A stretch of 64,000 nt of DNA from assembly GCA_025667525.1 (NCBI GenBank), contig CM046877.1, positions 30,329,255 through 30,393,254 of the forward strand. The letters are read 5' to 3'. Each line of letters begins with the position of its first letter. Within the stretch, counting starts at the first letter, position 1. The position numbers were made by a program, and so were the translations under genes. The notes beneath the pieces were generated by a model that ran no database searches, was not told the DNA's origin, and saw only the letters and a list, made by a program, of their open reading frames with translations. Origin of the DNA: Glebionis coronaria. Lineage: Eukaryota > Streptophyta > Magnoliopsida > Asterales > Asteraceae. This document shows, piece after piece, positions 50,337 through 60,540 of this stretch.

Positions 50337-51818
50337 GCATGATATGAGCCAATAGGGGATCGTATTACATGATATGAGCCAATAGGGGATCGTATTACAT
50401 GATGTGAGCCAATAGGGTATCGTATTGCATGATATGAGCCAATAGGGTATCGTATTGCATGATATGAGCCAATAGGGTATCGTATTGCATGATATGAGCC
50501 AATAGGGGATCGTATTACATGATATGAGCCAATAGGGTATCGTATTGCATGATATGAGGCAATAGGGTATCGTATTACATGATGTGAGCCAATAGGGTAT
50601 CGTATTGCATGATATGAGCCAATAGGGGATCGTATTACATGATGTGAGCCAATAGGGTATCGTATTGCATGATATGAGCCAATAGGGTATCGTATTGCAT
50701 GATATGAGCCAATAGGGTATCGTATTGCATGATATGAGCCAATAGGGTATCGTATTGCATGATATGAGCCAATAGGGTATCGTATTGCATGATATGAGCC
50801 AATAGGGTATCGTATTGCATGATATGAGCCAATAGGGTATCGTATTGCATGATATGAGCCAATAGGGTATCGTATTGCATGATATGAGCCAATAGGGGAT
50901 CGTATTACATGATGTGAGCCAATAGGGTATCGTATTGCATGATATGAGCCAATAGGGTATCGTATTGCATGATATGAGCCAATAGGGGATCGTATTACAT
51001 GATGTGAGCCAATAGGGTATCGTATTGCATGATATGAGGCAATAGGGGATCGTATTACATGATGTGAGCCAATAGGGTATCGTATTGCATGATATGAGGC
51101 AATAGGGGATCGTATTACATGATATGAGCCAATAGGGGATCGTATTACATGATGTGAGCCAATAGGGTATCGTATTGCATGATGTGAGCCAATAGGGGAT
51201 CGTATTACATGATGTGAGCCAATAGGGTATCGTATTGCATGATATGAGCCAATAGGGTATCGTATTGCATGATATGAGCCAATAGGGGATCGTATTACAT
51301 GATGTGAGCCAATAGGGTATCGTATTGCATGATATGAGCCAATAGGGGATCGTATTACATGATGTGAGCCAATAGGGTATCGTATTGCATGATATGAGGC
51401 AATAGGGGATCGTATTACATGATATGAGCCAATAGGGGATCGTATTACATGATGTGAGCCAATAGGGTATCGTATTGCATGATATGAGCCAATAGGGTAT
51501 CGTATTGCATGATATGAGCCAATAGGGTATCGTATTGCATGATATGAGCCAATAGGGTATCGTATTGCATGATATGAGCCAATAGGGTATCGTATTGCAT
51601 GATATGAGCCAATAGGGTATCGTATTGCATGATATGAGCCAATAGGGGATCGTATTACATGATGTGAGCCAATAGGGTATCGTATTGCATGATATGAGGC
51701 AATAGGGTATCGTATTGCATGATATGAGCCAATAGGGTATCGTATTACATGATATGAGCCAATAGGGGATCGTATTACATGATATGAGCCAATAGGGGAT
51801 CGTATTACATGATATGAG
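50337..51818. repeat. 30-bp minisatellite, 49 full copies
   Basis: Perfect 30-bp register with core GATATGAGCCAATAGGG then TATCGTATTGCAT. Variation is confined to a few positions: GATATGAG/GATGTGAG, GCC/GGC, GGGTAT/GGGGAT and GCAT/ACAT. As 30 is a multiple of three, the minus strand stays open as a 10-residue repeat (LAHIMQYDTL) until an ACAT variant gives TAA. No gene is implied. It lies just upstream of the GRF zinc-finger gene. Confidence 0.95.
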
Positions 51819-51841
51819 TCCTTATCATCACAACCACCAGC

Positions 51842-51945
51842 ATGGGAGGGAAAACATTGGAGGGAGTCAATTGGAGGGAAAACTTTGGAGGGAAAACATT
51901 GGAGGGAAAACTTTGGAGGGAAAACATTGGAGGGAAAATGTTAAC
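51842..51945. repeat. 14-bp tandem repeat TTGGAGGGAAAACA
   Basis: About seven copies of TTGGAGGGAAAAC(A/T). It is framed by a direct repeat CCTTATCATCACAACCACCA (51820 and 51990). Confidence 0.85.
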
Positions 51946-52049
51946 AATTTCCCTCACTTTTTTAGCATAAAAAGAGAACCACACACACTCCTTATCATCA
52001 CAACCACCAGCAGATCACACACACTTATCATCATAAACAAATTGTTATT

Positions 52050-52514
52050 ATGTACATGTTGAAGCATGAAGCTTTTCCGTGCAAGTGTGGACGTGGAGAT
52101 GTAGTTCTTCGAGAATCGTGGACAACTGAAAACTTTGGTAGACTGTACTATGCTTGTCCACGTTCACGGGTTCAACCTCCAGTTTCGTATGGATGCAAAT
52201 TTTTTTTATGGAAAGACGAACGCGTACAACTACTAATCAATTCTCTTGGAGGTTCAATGAGCTTTTCTCCTCCAAGCTCTTCTTCAAGACCTTCAACGAG
52301 CTTTTCTCCTCCAAGCTCTTCTCCCAGACCTTCAACGATTCCAGTTTCTTCTCCAAGCTCTTCAGCGTGTGCAAACTGTGTGCGCTTGAATGGAATGATA
52401 ATGGTCCTTGAGCGTACGATAGAGTTGTACCGCCACTCCGATAGGCACACAATGGATTCAGCTGCACTACTTCATGACCTTTACGATGACATGGGGAACC
52501 TTAGTTTGAACTAG
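52050..52514 (+). CDS. GRF-type zinc-finger protein inside the CACTA element
   Basis: 154 aa, one exon, opposite in strand to the transposase genes. The N-terminal GRF zinc finger is complete: C11-K-C13-G, TENFGRLYYAC36, then C49-K-F-F-L-W-K-D-E. GRF fingers bind single-stranded nucleic acid in proteins such as APE2 and topoisomerase 3-alpha. A Ser/Pro-rich linker with three SFSPPSSS-like repeats follows, then a short helix-like end (NGMIMVLERTIELYRH). A start at the second Met (52056) is possible. Upstream is CATAAAAAG (near 51966) as a weak TATA, and AATAAA lies at 52605. It was probably captured from the host; small GRF proteins are common in plants. Its role for the transposon is unknown. 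Confidence 0.75.
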   Translation: MYMLKHEAFPCKCGRGDVVLRESWTTENFGRLYYACPRSRVQPPVSYGCKFFLWKDERVQLLINSLGGSMSFSPPSSSSRPSTSFSPPSSSPRPSTIPVSSPSSSACANCVRLNGMIMVLERTIELYRHSDRHTMDSAALLHDLYDDMGNLSLN

Positions 52515-53590
52515 TTTGTGATGTGTTTTTTTCCGTGTTTACGAGTCTAATATCGTAGTAATATCCATGTTTAATTAAGCGCGTGTTTAAGTGTCCGTGA
52601 CGAATAAAATTATGTTTAGGAGTGTTTGTCTGTAAGTCTCTCATGTGATATTACAAAAGGTTTTATGTAATATTTGGAATAAAGTAGTGTTTGGTTCTAT
52701 GAGTAATTAGTATTCTAGCTTGAATCATTGTGAGAGTTTAGTTTGTTTGAGTCACACCGATCCTTACACTTTCTATAAGTAATCAGGTATGTTTCTGTCA
52801 CCCGGATTTTAAACAAGCCATGCTATTTCAGATTAATTTATCGGTTGCAACAACATCTTAAATTTAACGCGTTCAAACTGACAATACATTGCCCGCAAAG
52901 CGCACAGCCCGCGCTTCACGTACCAAATAAATAAGACATGGGCCAACACAAACCACCTTCTTAAATAGATAAACATTGACTCCTTTCTACACCTATTTCA
53001 CCCAACCCACTAAACGTTTTACCCCCACCAACAGTTCCCATCACCACCGTACAGTAGAACCACTCACCATTTACATGGCTATCTACTGGCCTCTCCAAAA
53101 GTACTCAGAAAAAGTATACCCTCCAAAAACCACATCCTCACATGTTGCTCTTTTCCAAAAGTAGGATAAAAAGATACTACTTGATATGGCCAAACACACA
53201 TGCCTAGGCCAATATCAACAGCTCTTACTGTTGACACACCCTTTTGTCTTTTCACCCACTGAGGCTTACAATATTTTACAAAGCCATGTTCAATGGCACA
53301 TCCTAAGCTACAACAAACACACACAGCAACAACGAAAACAAACAAACCAAAGGAGCATTGTGAGAATTTAGTTTGTTTGAGTCACACAATTTAGTTTAAG
53401 TCTGTTGTGTTAGGTTTTGCAGTCAAAAGTTCAGTCAAAAGCATTTTACTTCAATCAAATTTTGCTCAAACTCATAAATAAAGGAGCCTTTTTTATTCAT
53501 ACAAACATACAAGTACATTTCAGACAAAAAAACCATCTAAATATATACATATATTAATATTTTAAAAGCATTAACACTTAAAAAAAAAAA
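52515..53590. other. 3' flank of the GRF gene with an insertion-like segment
   Basis: A direct repeat of about 30 bp (ATTGTGAGAGTTTAGTTTGT... near 52728 and 53355) brackets about 600 bp, as if something was inserted or duplicated. The frames inside (52976-53371) show no known domain. Confidence 0.5.
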
Positions 53591-53595
53591 ATAAT

Positions 53596-54105
53596 AATTT
53601 AGGGTCGAAATTTCGACCCTAAATATAAACCGCGAATATTTAAAATTTTTCGTGAAAAATTTTCGTGTGAAATTTTAAATTTTTCGTGAAAAATTTTTAA
53701 AATTTTAAATTTAGGGTCGAAAATTCGACCCTAAAGTTTTAAATATTAAAAATAATTTTTTTTTAAAATTATTTTTAGTTATTATAAATATAATATATAA
53801 TACATAAATTAAAATTATTTTAAATTTTATATTTAGGGTCGAAATTTCGACCCTAAATTAATAAAATTAAAATTTAATTCTTTTAAAATAGTTTTTAATT
53901 ATTAAAAATAATTTATATAAAAAATAAATTAATTTTTTTTAAAACTTTTAATTTAGGGTCGAAATTTCGACCCTAAATGTTTTGGGTCCCACCTGCTTTT
54001 TGACCAGCCTTTTTGGGCTCTTTTGGGTTGAAAATGTGTGGCCCCACCTCAATTTAGGGTCGAAAATTTCGACCCTAATTTTAGTCCGACCCTAAACAAT
54101 GATTT
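53596..54105. repeat. Right subterminal repeats of the CACTA element
   Basis: Six or more palindromic TTTAGGGTCGAAATTTCG-type sites, matching those at the left end. Confidence 0.85.
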
Positions 54106-54316
54106 TGTTGTAGTGAAAGATGATTCCCTCCGTAAAATCGAATTTGTCACTGTAACAACATTTTGCCTTTTGCGTATACCCGTGATTACATTAACAAACA
54201 GGTTGTGTTTCTTTGAGCAACCGTTTTAAAAACTTGTATGAAATTTTGAGTTCCACATAGTTAAAAGAATATAACTCATCCTTGTATATATATCCTACAG
54301 CATATGATTCAGATGT

Positions 54317-54425
54317 GTTTATATTTATATCATGTAGTTGCATTCTGTTTGGTGCTTTGCATAATATAAATTCTTCAAAGTGCTACACCATCTGCGACTA
54401 TTTCATACAAGTCATCAACTTTTTT
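54317..54425 (+). ncRNA. USE/TATA hairpin RNA unit HP-17
   Basis: USE-like GTTCCACATAG (54250-54260), gap 24 bp, TATATATA (54285-54292), start near G 54317 (GTTTATATTTAT). Stem GGTGCTTTG (54351-54359) with CAAAG (54376-54380) and CACC (54386-54389). Tail ACAAGTCATCAAC and T6 at 54420-54425. Related to HP-5 and HP-8, though separated from them by the CACTA element. Confidence 0.58.
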
Positions 54426-55222
54426 GCAGCGTACTTCTTTTTAAGAACTAATCCCGCCTTAGATGTCTTGTGATGTACTACTTAATGCGAACATTACTAA
54501 TTTCTAATTTCATAGTAATAACATGATACATGTACGAAGTTCAAAGGCTTAGATTGTAAACATTCCAAAGCATATACCCGATCAGATCATTTGATGATTG
54601 TAACAGATTGGTGAACAAAGATTAATGTAAATAGTGTGTAACTTTAAACTAATTTCCTCATAGATAAATTTAGTGTTACACACTTTCTTTTTAAATAAAT
54701 AAGCCATGAATACATTTCATATTTCATTCTATTTTTAAAATCAATTTCAAACATACCCATTATGCTTAAAAATTATTGTACATTGTGCATTCAATAGTTG
54801 CAATTTGTGTATATATGAAATTAATGTTGAAAGTAGAGTGATATATAAAATTAATAATTTATCCTCAAAATGATTACTAAATGATTTCTGATGTATTTGG
54901 TGGTCGACTATACTTTAAATTTAACCTCAACTGATGGATATTTAACCTTCGCAAACATATGTTTCTGGTCCATTTCCCTTATATTTTGTTGAACATGTGG
55001 CCATGAATGGTGTACATTAGTCTCCAAAGATGTCATATGATTGATAGGGTTATGGAAATAAGCAATTATATATGTATCTAGCAGACATCCGAGTGAGTTT
55101 TGGGATAAATTTTTGTGTGAGTGAACCTAGCATATTATCAAATTTAAGTCATGCGAGTGAGTTTAGTACTAATTTACTCATACCTACGATAAACCAATTT
55201 ATAAAAAAAAGCATAAATATAA
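54426..55222. repeat. Duplicated block between HP-17 and HP-18
   Basis: 54510-54640 repeats 32040-32230 and 35440-35535. 55125-55222 is the paralogue of the Helitron flanks and shows the empty insertion site at 55197/55198. Confidence 0.65.
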
Positions 55223-55287
55223 GTCCACATAGATCAAACAGTATAATTTTTGCTTGGTTATATATTGTGGTGTATACCTATCCAATA

Positions 55288-55402
55288 GGTTGATATTAGT
55301 ATTTTGTACTTGTGCTTGAGGTTGCAATATATTAAATGAAAATTCAATATCTACTTACTTCATTACAAGTTAATGGTACTAAATTTCAACTTTTAACTTT
55401 TT
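55288..55402 (+). ncRNA. USE/TATA hairpin RNA unit HP-18
   Basis: USE GTCCACATAG, one C short (55223-55232), gap 24 bp, GTTATATA (55257-55264), start G at 55288 (GGTTGATATTAG). Sister of HP-7: the loop TAAATGAAAAT is shared, while the stem changes to ATATT/AATAT. Tail TTTCAAC with T4 (55391-55394), then T5 (55398-55402). Confidence 0.58.
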
Positions 55403-56454
55403 GTGACTTTGATATTAAGTCCGTCGTCAAATCTCAAGCTCAAATCTGGACATTGCCGGTGCAAGCGGTGAATTAAAATTGATATTAAGTCCGCTGCCAA
55501 ATCCCGATGCTCAAGACAGACGGTGGAAACTACCAAACTGGAGTGCGGTAGGGGAAACGGGAAATTTCGATGGAGTGGTGAAATGACTAGAGACCATAAA
55601 TAAACACCATCAGCCAAAGCACTAAATAATCTATAAGAGGAGCTAAACCCCTTTCTTTTGTGATGTGAATAATCTATAAGATGAACTGTCATGACAAACT
55701 ACAATCTCTAACACATCAATATAAGCTGCCATCACAAACGATTCAAGCATAGAGTGAATACAAACACCGTTTATATTTCAATCGTGTCGCAAAAGTTAGT
55801 TATGGAAAACAGCTTTCATGAAATGGAAACTTTATTTGGAATTTAATATCAAAAACATACATCAGGACATAAGGTTACTAAATATATTCATTCGTTACTT
55901 TCTTCATTTCAATATGATTTACAGTTTCATACCAGGTGTTTGTCTAAGCTTATTAAAAAAATCAGTAAGGTCGTAAACTTATATTTGGTGTATAAACTTA
56001 ACAAATTAAGCTAAGGATGGTCACCTCTAGTCTCAAAGTTATTAGGAAAATGGTTCAGGACCGATAATACATCATTACTTCTTAGTCCTACGATTAATAT
56101 AGCATATAACTTGTTTTATATCTGCAATCTTAAATGTATGAGTGTATCTTCATTATACAATTACTATGCCACCTTATCTTTGATTTCCAATAAAGTATAG
56201 CAGTTTACAATTTCACAACATGAATATGGAAAATACGCAATAAATTAGAAACCACCAAAACACCACCAAATATGTAGCAGTTTACAATTTCACAACATGA
56301 ATACTGAATATGAGTTGATAATGACATAAACAGTTGAGCTTAATGATGATGTGAATTTCAGTCAGCGGTAAATCACACAAAATGGACTGCAACAAGTAAA
56401 AGTTGTTCCTCTTCAGAATATTTTAAGTCCGGACAAGAAAGAAATATAACAAAA
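55403..56454. other. Intergenic DNA left of the second Helitron
   Basis: The first 90 bp match 31005-31090. The rest shows no gene. Confidence 0.45.
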
Positions 56455-57487
56455 CTAGCCTCAAGGCCCGCCCAATGGGCGGCTAGTTTTAAGAATTATT
56501 CAATTAAGGTATAACATAAATTTAAGATAACGTTAAACTTACTACCTAAACATTGTTTGATCAATGAATCAGAAGCAAAATATATTTAGCCTACATAAGC
56601 CCTTGATTCTCATACTCCAAGCCATTGAATAGTCATTTGTTAACGAATAATTTTGTTAGCTCCATGTTAGAAAAGAATGTTACAAATCAAAATAAGATCC
56701 AAAAGAGACCGCATTAAACTCTTCTCGGCTGCACCTCATGAGTTTTTCGGAGGTAAAGTTAAAGCTTTTGATCAAATAAAGTTGAAAAAATTCATAAAGG
56801 TATTTCTTTTAGGCCGCCACCTCACTTCTTCGTCGAGTAATGTGATATCTTTACATCATGGCCATCACCTTCCCTTGTTCTTGCATACCTGCAATATAAC
56901 ATGATTCAAAATTTCAAATTACCTCCCTTTCATGCAAAAGAATACATCTTTATCCCTATAAGACTTGATGTAACTGTTTAACTCTTGGTCAAATGTCTAC
57001 AAAACTCCCGTTAAATTATAAAAAATGTGTATGCATGCTATTCTAATGTATGAATAGAGAAACTTCAACTAAAAAAACATAGTGAACATGATATCTCAAA
57101 TCCATTTTTGAGCCTGGTACAATCACCTCTAAGTTTTCGTTTTTTATTATTGTACTAATAATGTGATTTTATACAAAATTGCTCAACTTTGTTAGCTCTT
57201 AAATGAGTTTTTAGATCATCCAGCGGACCAATTTTTTTAAAATCATGGATATCAAAAGCTTAAATGGTGTTTTCCGCTTACTAATATAATAAGGAGTTGT
57301 ATGTCCTCTTTGTAATCCTTTAAACCAATTTACATAAACATATCTTAACACTAATACAATATTAAAGTCATGATAATATTTTAAAAGTAACCAGGCTAGT
57401 AATTTATCAACTAACTTACCTCCACATGCATGCGCCCTGCATATACATTTTGAATTTGTGTAACCATAGATAAAATCAATTAAGCCA

Positions 57488-57790
57488 TGTGACGCTTCTT
57501 CCCATTTGGCATGAGATTAATATATGACTTCGAACTCACACCGACATCTTCATCATATTTGAGGCCTAAGTTCCTCCTGCAAAATTAAATAATATTAGAA
57601 AATTAAAATGTATTTTCCACATACAGCACTTGCACAACACATGGTTTTACACGAAACGAACCTTCATCTCGCTTGATTTTTTCGGTGTATTTCTAGAGTA
57701 ATAATATCCCCACACACATCTTTGAACATCCTCTTCCCGCTTTCTCCAATAACTGATTGTATCCGAGAAGGTTCTCAACAACATTTCATT
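57488..57790 (-). pseudogene. Possible captured exons in the second Helitron
   Basis: Two open stretches: the upstream one ends ...KKSSEMK before GTTCGT, the next begins after TTTTGCAG and ends at a TAA. The simple splice between them does not keep frame. The family is not recognised. Confidence 0.28.
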
Positions 57791-58296
57791 TTTCTAGGCT
57801 TACCAAGGTAACCCCTGCACATAGCTTAGTCAATCTGTTTTCTATTTCTTTAACCCGATAGAGTTGACAAATGCTTAAATATAAGAGCCAACACATAACT
57901 AATTACAACAGCATATGAAAATGCAAAATGTGTAATTACTAATTAGTCATTTTAACAACATGATTCATTAGCTTTGCATCATTTAATTGTATCTCATCCA
58001 AAGCTTGGCTGCAAACATTTAATTTCTGCAACAAAGCAATATCATGCAACATACGTTAAATATATGGGAAATTATGTGCATAATATACGACATAACCTGA
58101 CATAAAAAATCATGTATTAAATGTAAGAAATTATTAATCCCTAAAAAATGATTAGCAAGAGTATATTTTGTAATGTCTATCAATAAGGTGGAAAACTCTC
58201 TCTTTCTTATTTATAAATAGTAAAAAGTCATCTTGATATGCTGCTAAAATATTCCTTATCTATGATTAGTCAAAAGCCAGCTCATTTCCTATAATT

Positions 58297-58564
58297 TGTA
58301 GATTCAAAACTTGCTGCAAAGTAAACTTGCTGTTTATATATTCAACAAGAGCTGCTAATGCTTGTTTTTATTGAAGTTACAGAAAGGCTTATATAGCCAT
58401 ATGAATACATCAAACGTGGACTTCATTTAAGGAGTAGAATACTCCCATGACTCTCCTAAATAATAGGCACATGACCCTTAATAGTTCACATACTTGGTCA
58501 GATATAATACCCATTCAAACTAACTTATTTAATTCTAATACTAAGTTCAAGATTAAAACCAACA
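58297..58564 (-). repeat. Left (3') LTR of the small LTR element
   Basis: 268 bp, TGTAGATTC...CCAACA on the plus strand. On the minus strand GGCTATATAAGCC (near 58386-58398) is a likely TATA region. Confidence 0.9.
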
Positions 58565-58796
58565 TTTGCCCCCTTAATCTTGAATCTTTCACAGTCTCCA
58601 CCCTAACGTTCATAATCACGAACACGGTCTCTTTCTCAGTTCCACGGTCATCTCCGTCTCACGTTGGAACTCACTTTCCTGCCACGATCAATCTTTTCTT
58701 CTCGTGCTTTCTGCTCGTCTTTCTTGCCCTTGCTGCTCGCCACTCTTTTCTACTTAATGTCTTTCTCGTTCTTGCTACATGCTAATTGATTCTTGC

Positions 58797-59035
58797 TATT
58801 CGAATCTTGCTTGTCGACCCTTGCTTGTCGACTCTTGCTTGCCGAACCTTTCTTGTCGACTCTTGCTTATCGACCCTTGCTTGTCGATCCTTGCTTGTCG
58901 ACCCTTGCTTGTCGAATCTTGCTTGTCGACCCTTGCTTGTCGACTCTTGCTTGCCGACCCTTTCTTGTCGACTCTTTCTTATCGACCCTTGCTTGTCGAT
59001 CCTTCCTTATCGACCCTTGCTTGTCGACTATTTTC
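58797..59035. repeat. 15-bp tandem repeat inside the small LTR element
   Basis: About 16 units close to CTTGCTTGTCGACCC, with T/C variants. Confidence 0.88.
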
Positions 59036-59547
59036 TTGCTTGCTACTTGCTATAAACATAAAACATTCAACTTGCTTTTGTTGCCTCGCCTGCTACTTGC
59101 TACAGACAGTGTGGCAACCTTCTTGCTTGCTACTTGTTACGGTTTTGTTGCCTGCTACTTGCTACAGGCTACGCGACAACCTGCTAACTTGCGAAAACAT
59201 GCTGCCCTTTTTTTCCTCTTGCTGATGATTCTTGCTTCTTGCTCGCTTCCTTCTTTGAGAAAGTGCTCCTTGCTATACTTCTTGTTGCGTTCTCTTGTTG
59301 CGTTCTTTTGGTCACCCGCTGCGATCAAAAGTTGTTGCTTGCTTTCATCTTTTTTTGTTTGCTACCATTTGACAACGTGCTCCTTCTTTCTTCTACTCGA
59401 CCTGATTGCATAGGGTTGTAGTCGGCCCTTTCTTTCTTGCCTGCTCACTCGGTTCCTTGCTATGTCAGCCCTTGAGCGAAGGGCTACACCCTTTTCTGAA
59501 ACCGACTCTCAAACCCGCCTTCGATCGACCTCAGCTCTAATACCAAA

Positions 59548-59815
59548 TGTAGATTCAAAACTTGCTGCAAAGTAAACTTGCTGTTTATATATTCAACAAG
59601 AGCTGCTAATGCTTGTTTTTATTGAAGTTACAGAAAGGCTTATATAGCCATATGAATACATCAAACGTGGACTTCATTTAAGGAGTAGAATACTCCCATG
59701 ACTCTCCTAAATAATAGGCACATGACCCTTAATAGTTCACATACTTGGTCAGATATAATACCCATTCAAACTAACTTATTTAATTCTAATACTAAGTTCA
59801 AGATTAAAACCAACA
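59548..59815 (-). repeat. Right (5') LTR of the small LTR element
   Basis: 268 bp, the same sequence as 58297-58564. Confidence 0.9.
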
Positions 59816-60239
59816 TAATTCAACTATCGTTTTCGATCAATACCAAGAAAGATGACTTTTGACTATTTGTAAATACTTTTGAATATATTAGCAATAATGC
59901 TTCAACTACATCAAGTTGTGTTGCTCACTAACCTATTTGTTTAGTAGTTCCATTTATAACAGGTGGTTTCATATTTTGTGATAATCAAGCTAAGGCGCAC
60001 ATATCAGATTCATGTTTGACAACCTATTATCCTTGACCACTTTACACGGCACAAGCAAACTGAAACACTATATCTTGCAGCTCGTAGATCTAATAATCCA
60101 AGTATTCATATACCAGGAAGCACATCAACAACGACTTGTTTAAGTAAATAACTAATTAATCCACGTAAGAACTTTATATTAGACTTAATAATACCAACAC
60201 CAATTTCAGTAGCCGCCCTTCAAATGTATAAGAGCACAG

Positions 60240-60540
60240 GAAACCATCACTTGGAGTGATGGGTTTTTCGGGTGCCACGTCATCGAAACTCACCCACTCA
60301 CTCACATGAAAAAAAGTGGGGAGTCATCACTCCAAGTGATGGGTGAAACTGGGTCCCACAATACACACAATACCCCTTTCTTCTTCCCCAATACACAAAA
60401 AAAAAAATCAAAAACAAACTCACGCCCCGTGAGTTGGGTCACGCAGCAGCCCCACGCCGTGGGTTTTTTGGATTTGGGGAGTGGTAACGCGATTCGCGCC
60501 GTGGGTTTGGCAGCCCACGGCGCCATGATTCCCAGGCCTC
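60240..60540. repeat. GC-rich palindromic segment
   Basis: Inverted copies of CATCACTTGGAGTGATGG (near 60246 and 60328) and of GCCGTGGG / CCCACGGC (60440-60525). Probably the remains of a MITE inside the Helitron. No gene. Confidence 0.45.

Larger units (their letters stand above)
41120..54115 (-). mobile_element. CACTA (En/Spm) DNA transposon, possibly autonomous
   Basis: 13.0 kb with ends CACTACAACAA (41120) and its complement TTGTTGTAGTG (to 54115), flanked by AAA (41117-41119 and 54116-54118). A 3-bp duplication is the CACTA rule. The subterminal regions are packed with TTTAGGGTCGAAATTTCGACCCTAAA-type palindromes (given here in joined halves of 13 bases). Both usual genes are on the minus strand and open across all predicted introns. 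A further 4-kb block (about 49630-53590) with a minisatellite and a GRF zinc-finger gene splits the right subterminal repeats. Confidence 0.93.
58297..59815 (-). mobile_element. Small non-autonomous LTR element (TRIM/LARD-like) with identical LTRs
   Basis: 1519 bp: LTRs 58297-58564 and 59548-59815, 268 bp each and identical by eye, with TG...CA ends. The target duplication is TAATT (58292-58296 and 59816-59820). The primer-binding site reads TGGTATTAGAGC on the minus strand (about 59535-59546), one change from the initiator tRNA type. A polypurine tract AAGGGGGCAAA adjoins the left LTR. No gag or pol. The interior has a 15-bp tandem repeat (CTTGCTTGTCGACCC, about 58797-59035) that keeps all three forward frames open; these frames are not genes. 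Identical LTRs mean a very recent insertion. Confidence 0.92.

Noticed and set aside
50635..51642. 10-residue repeat protein on the minus strand
   Set aside because: Openness follows from the 30-bp period; common variants give TAA, and there is no start context or flanking domain.
50337..51818. CRISPR-like array
   Set aside because: The 30-bp units follow each other without spacers, and the host is a plant; it is a minisatellite.
41133..54105. Interstitial telomere repeats
   Set aside because: TTTAGGG occurs once per palindrome and not in tandem.
58779..59421. Several overlapping proteins in the small LTR element
   Set aside because: All three forward frames are open over a 15-bp repeat; composition is low-complexity and no gag/pol motif appears.
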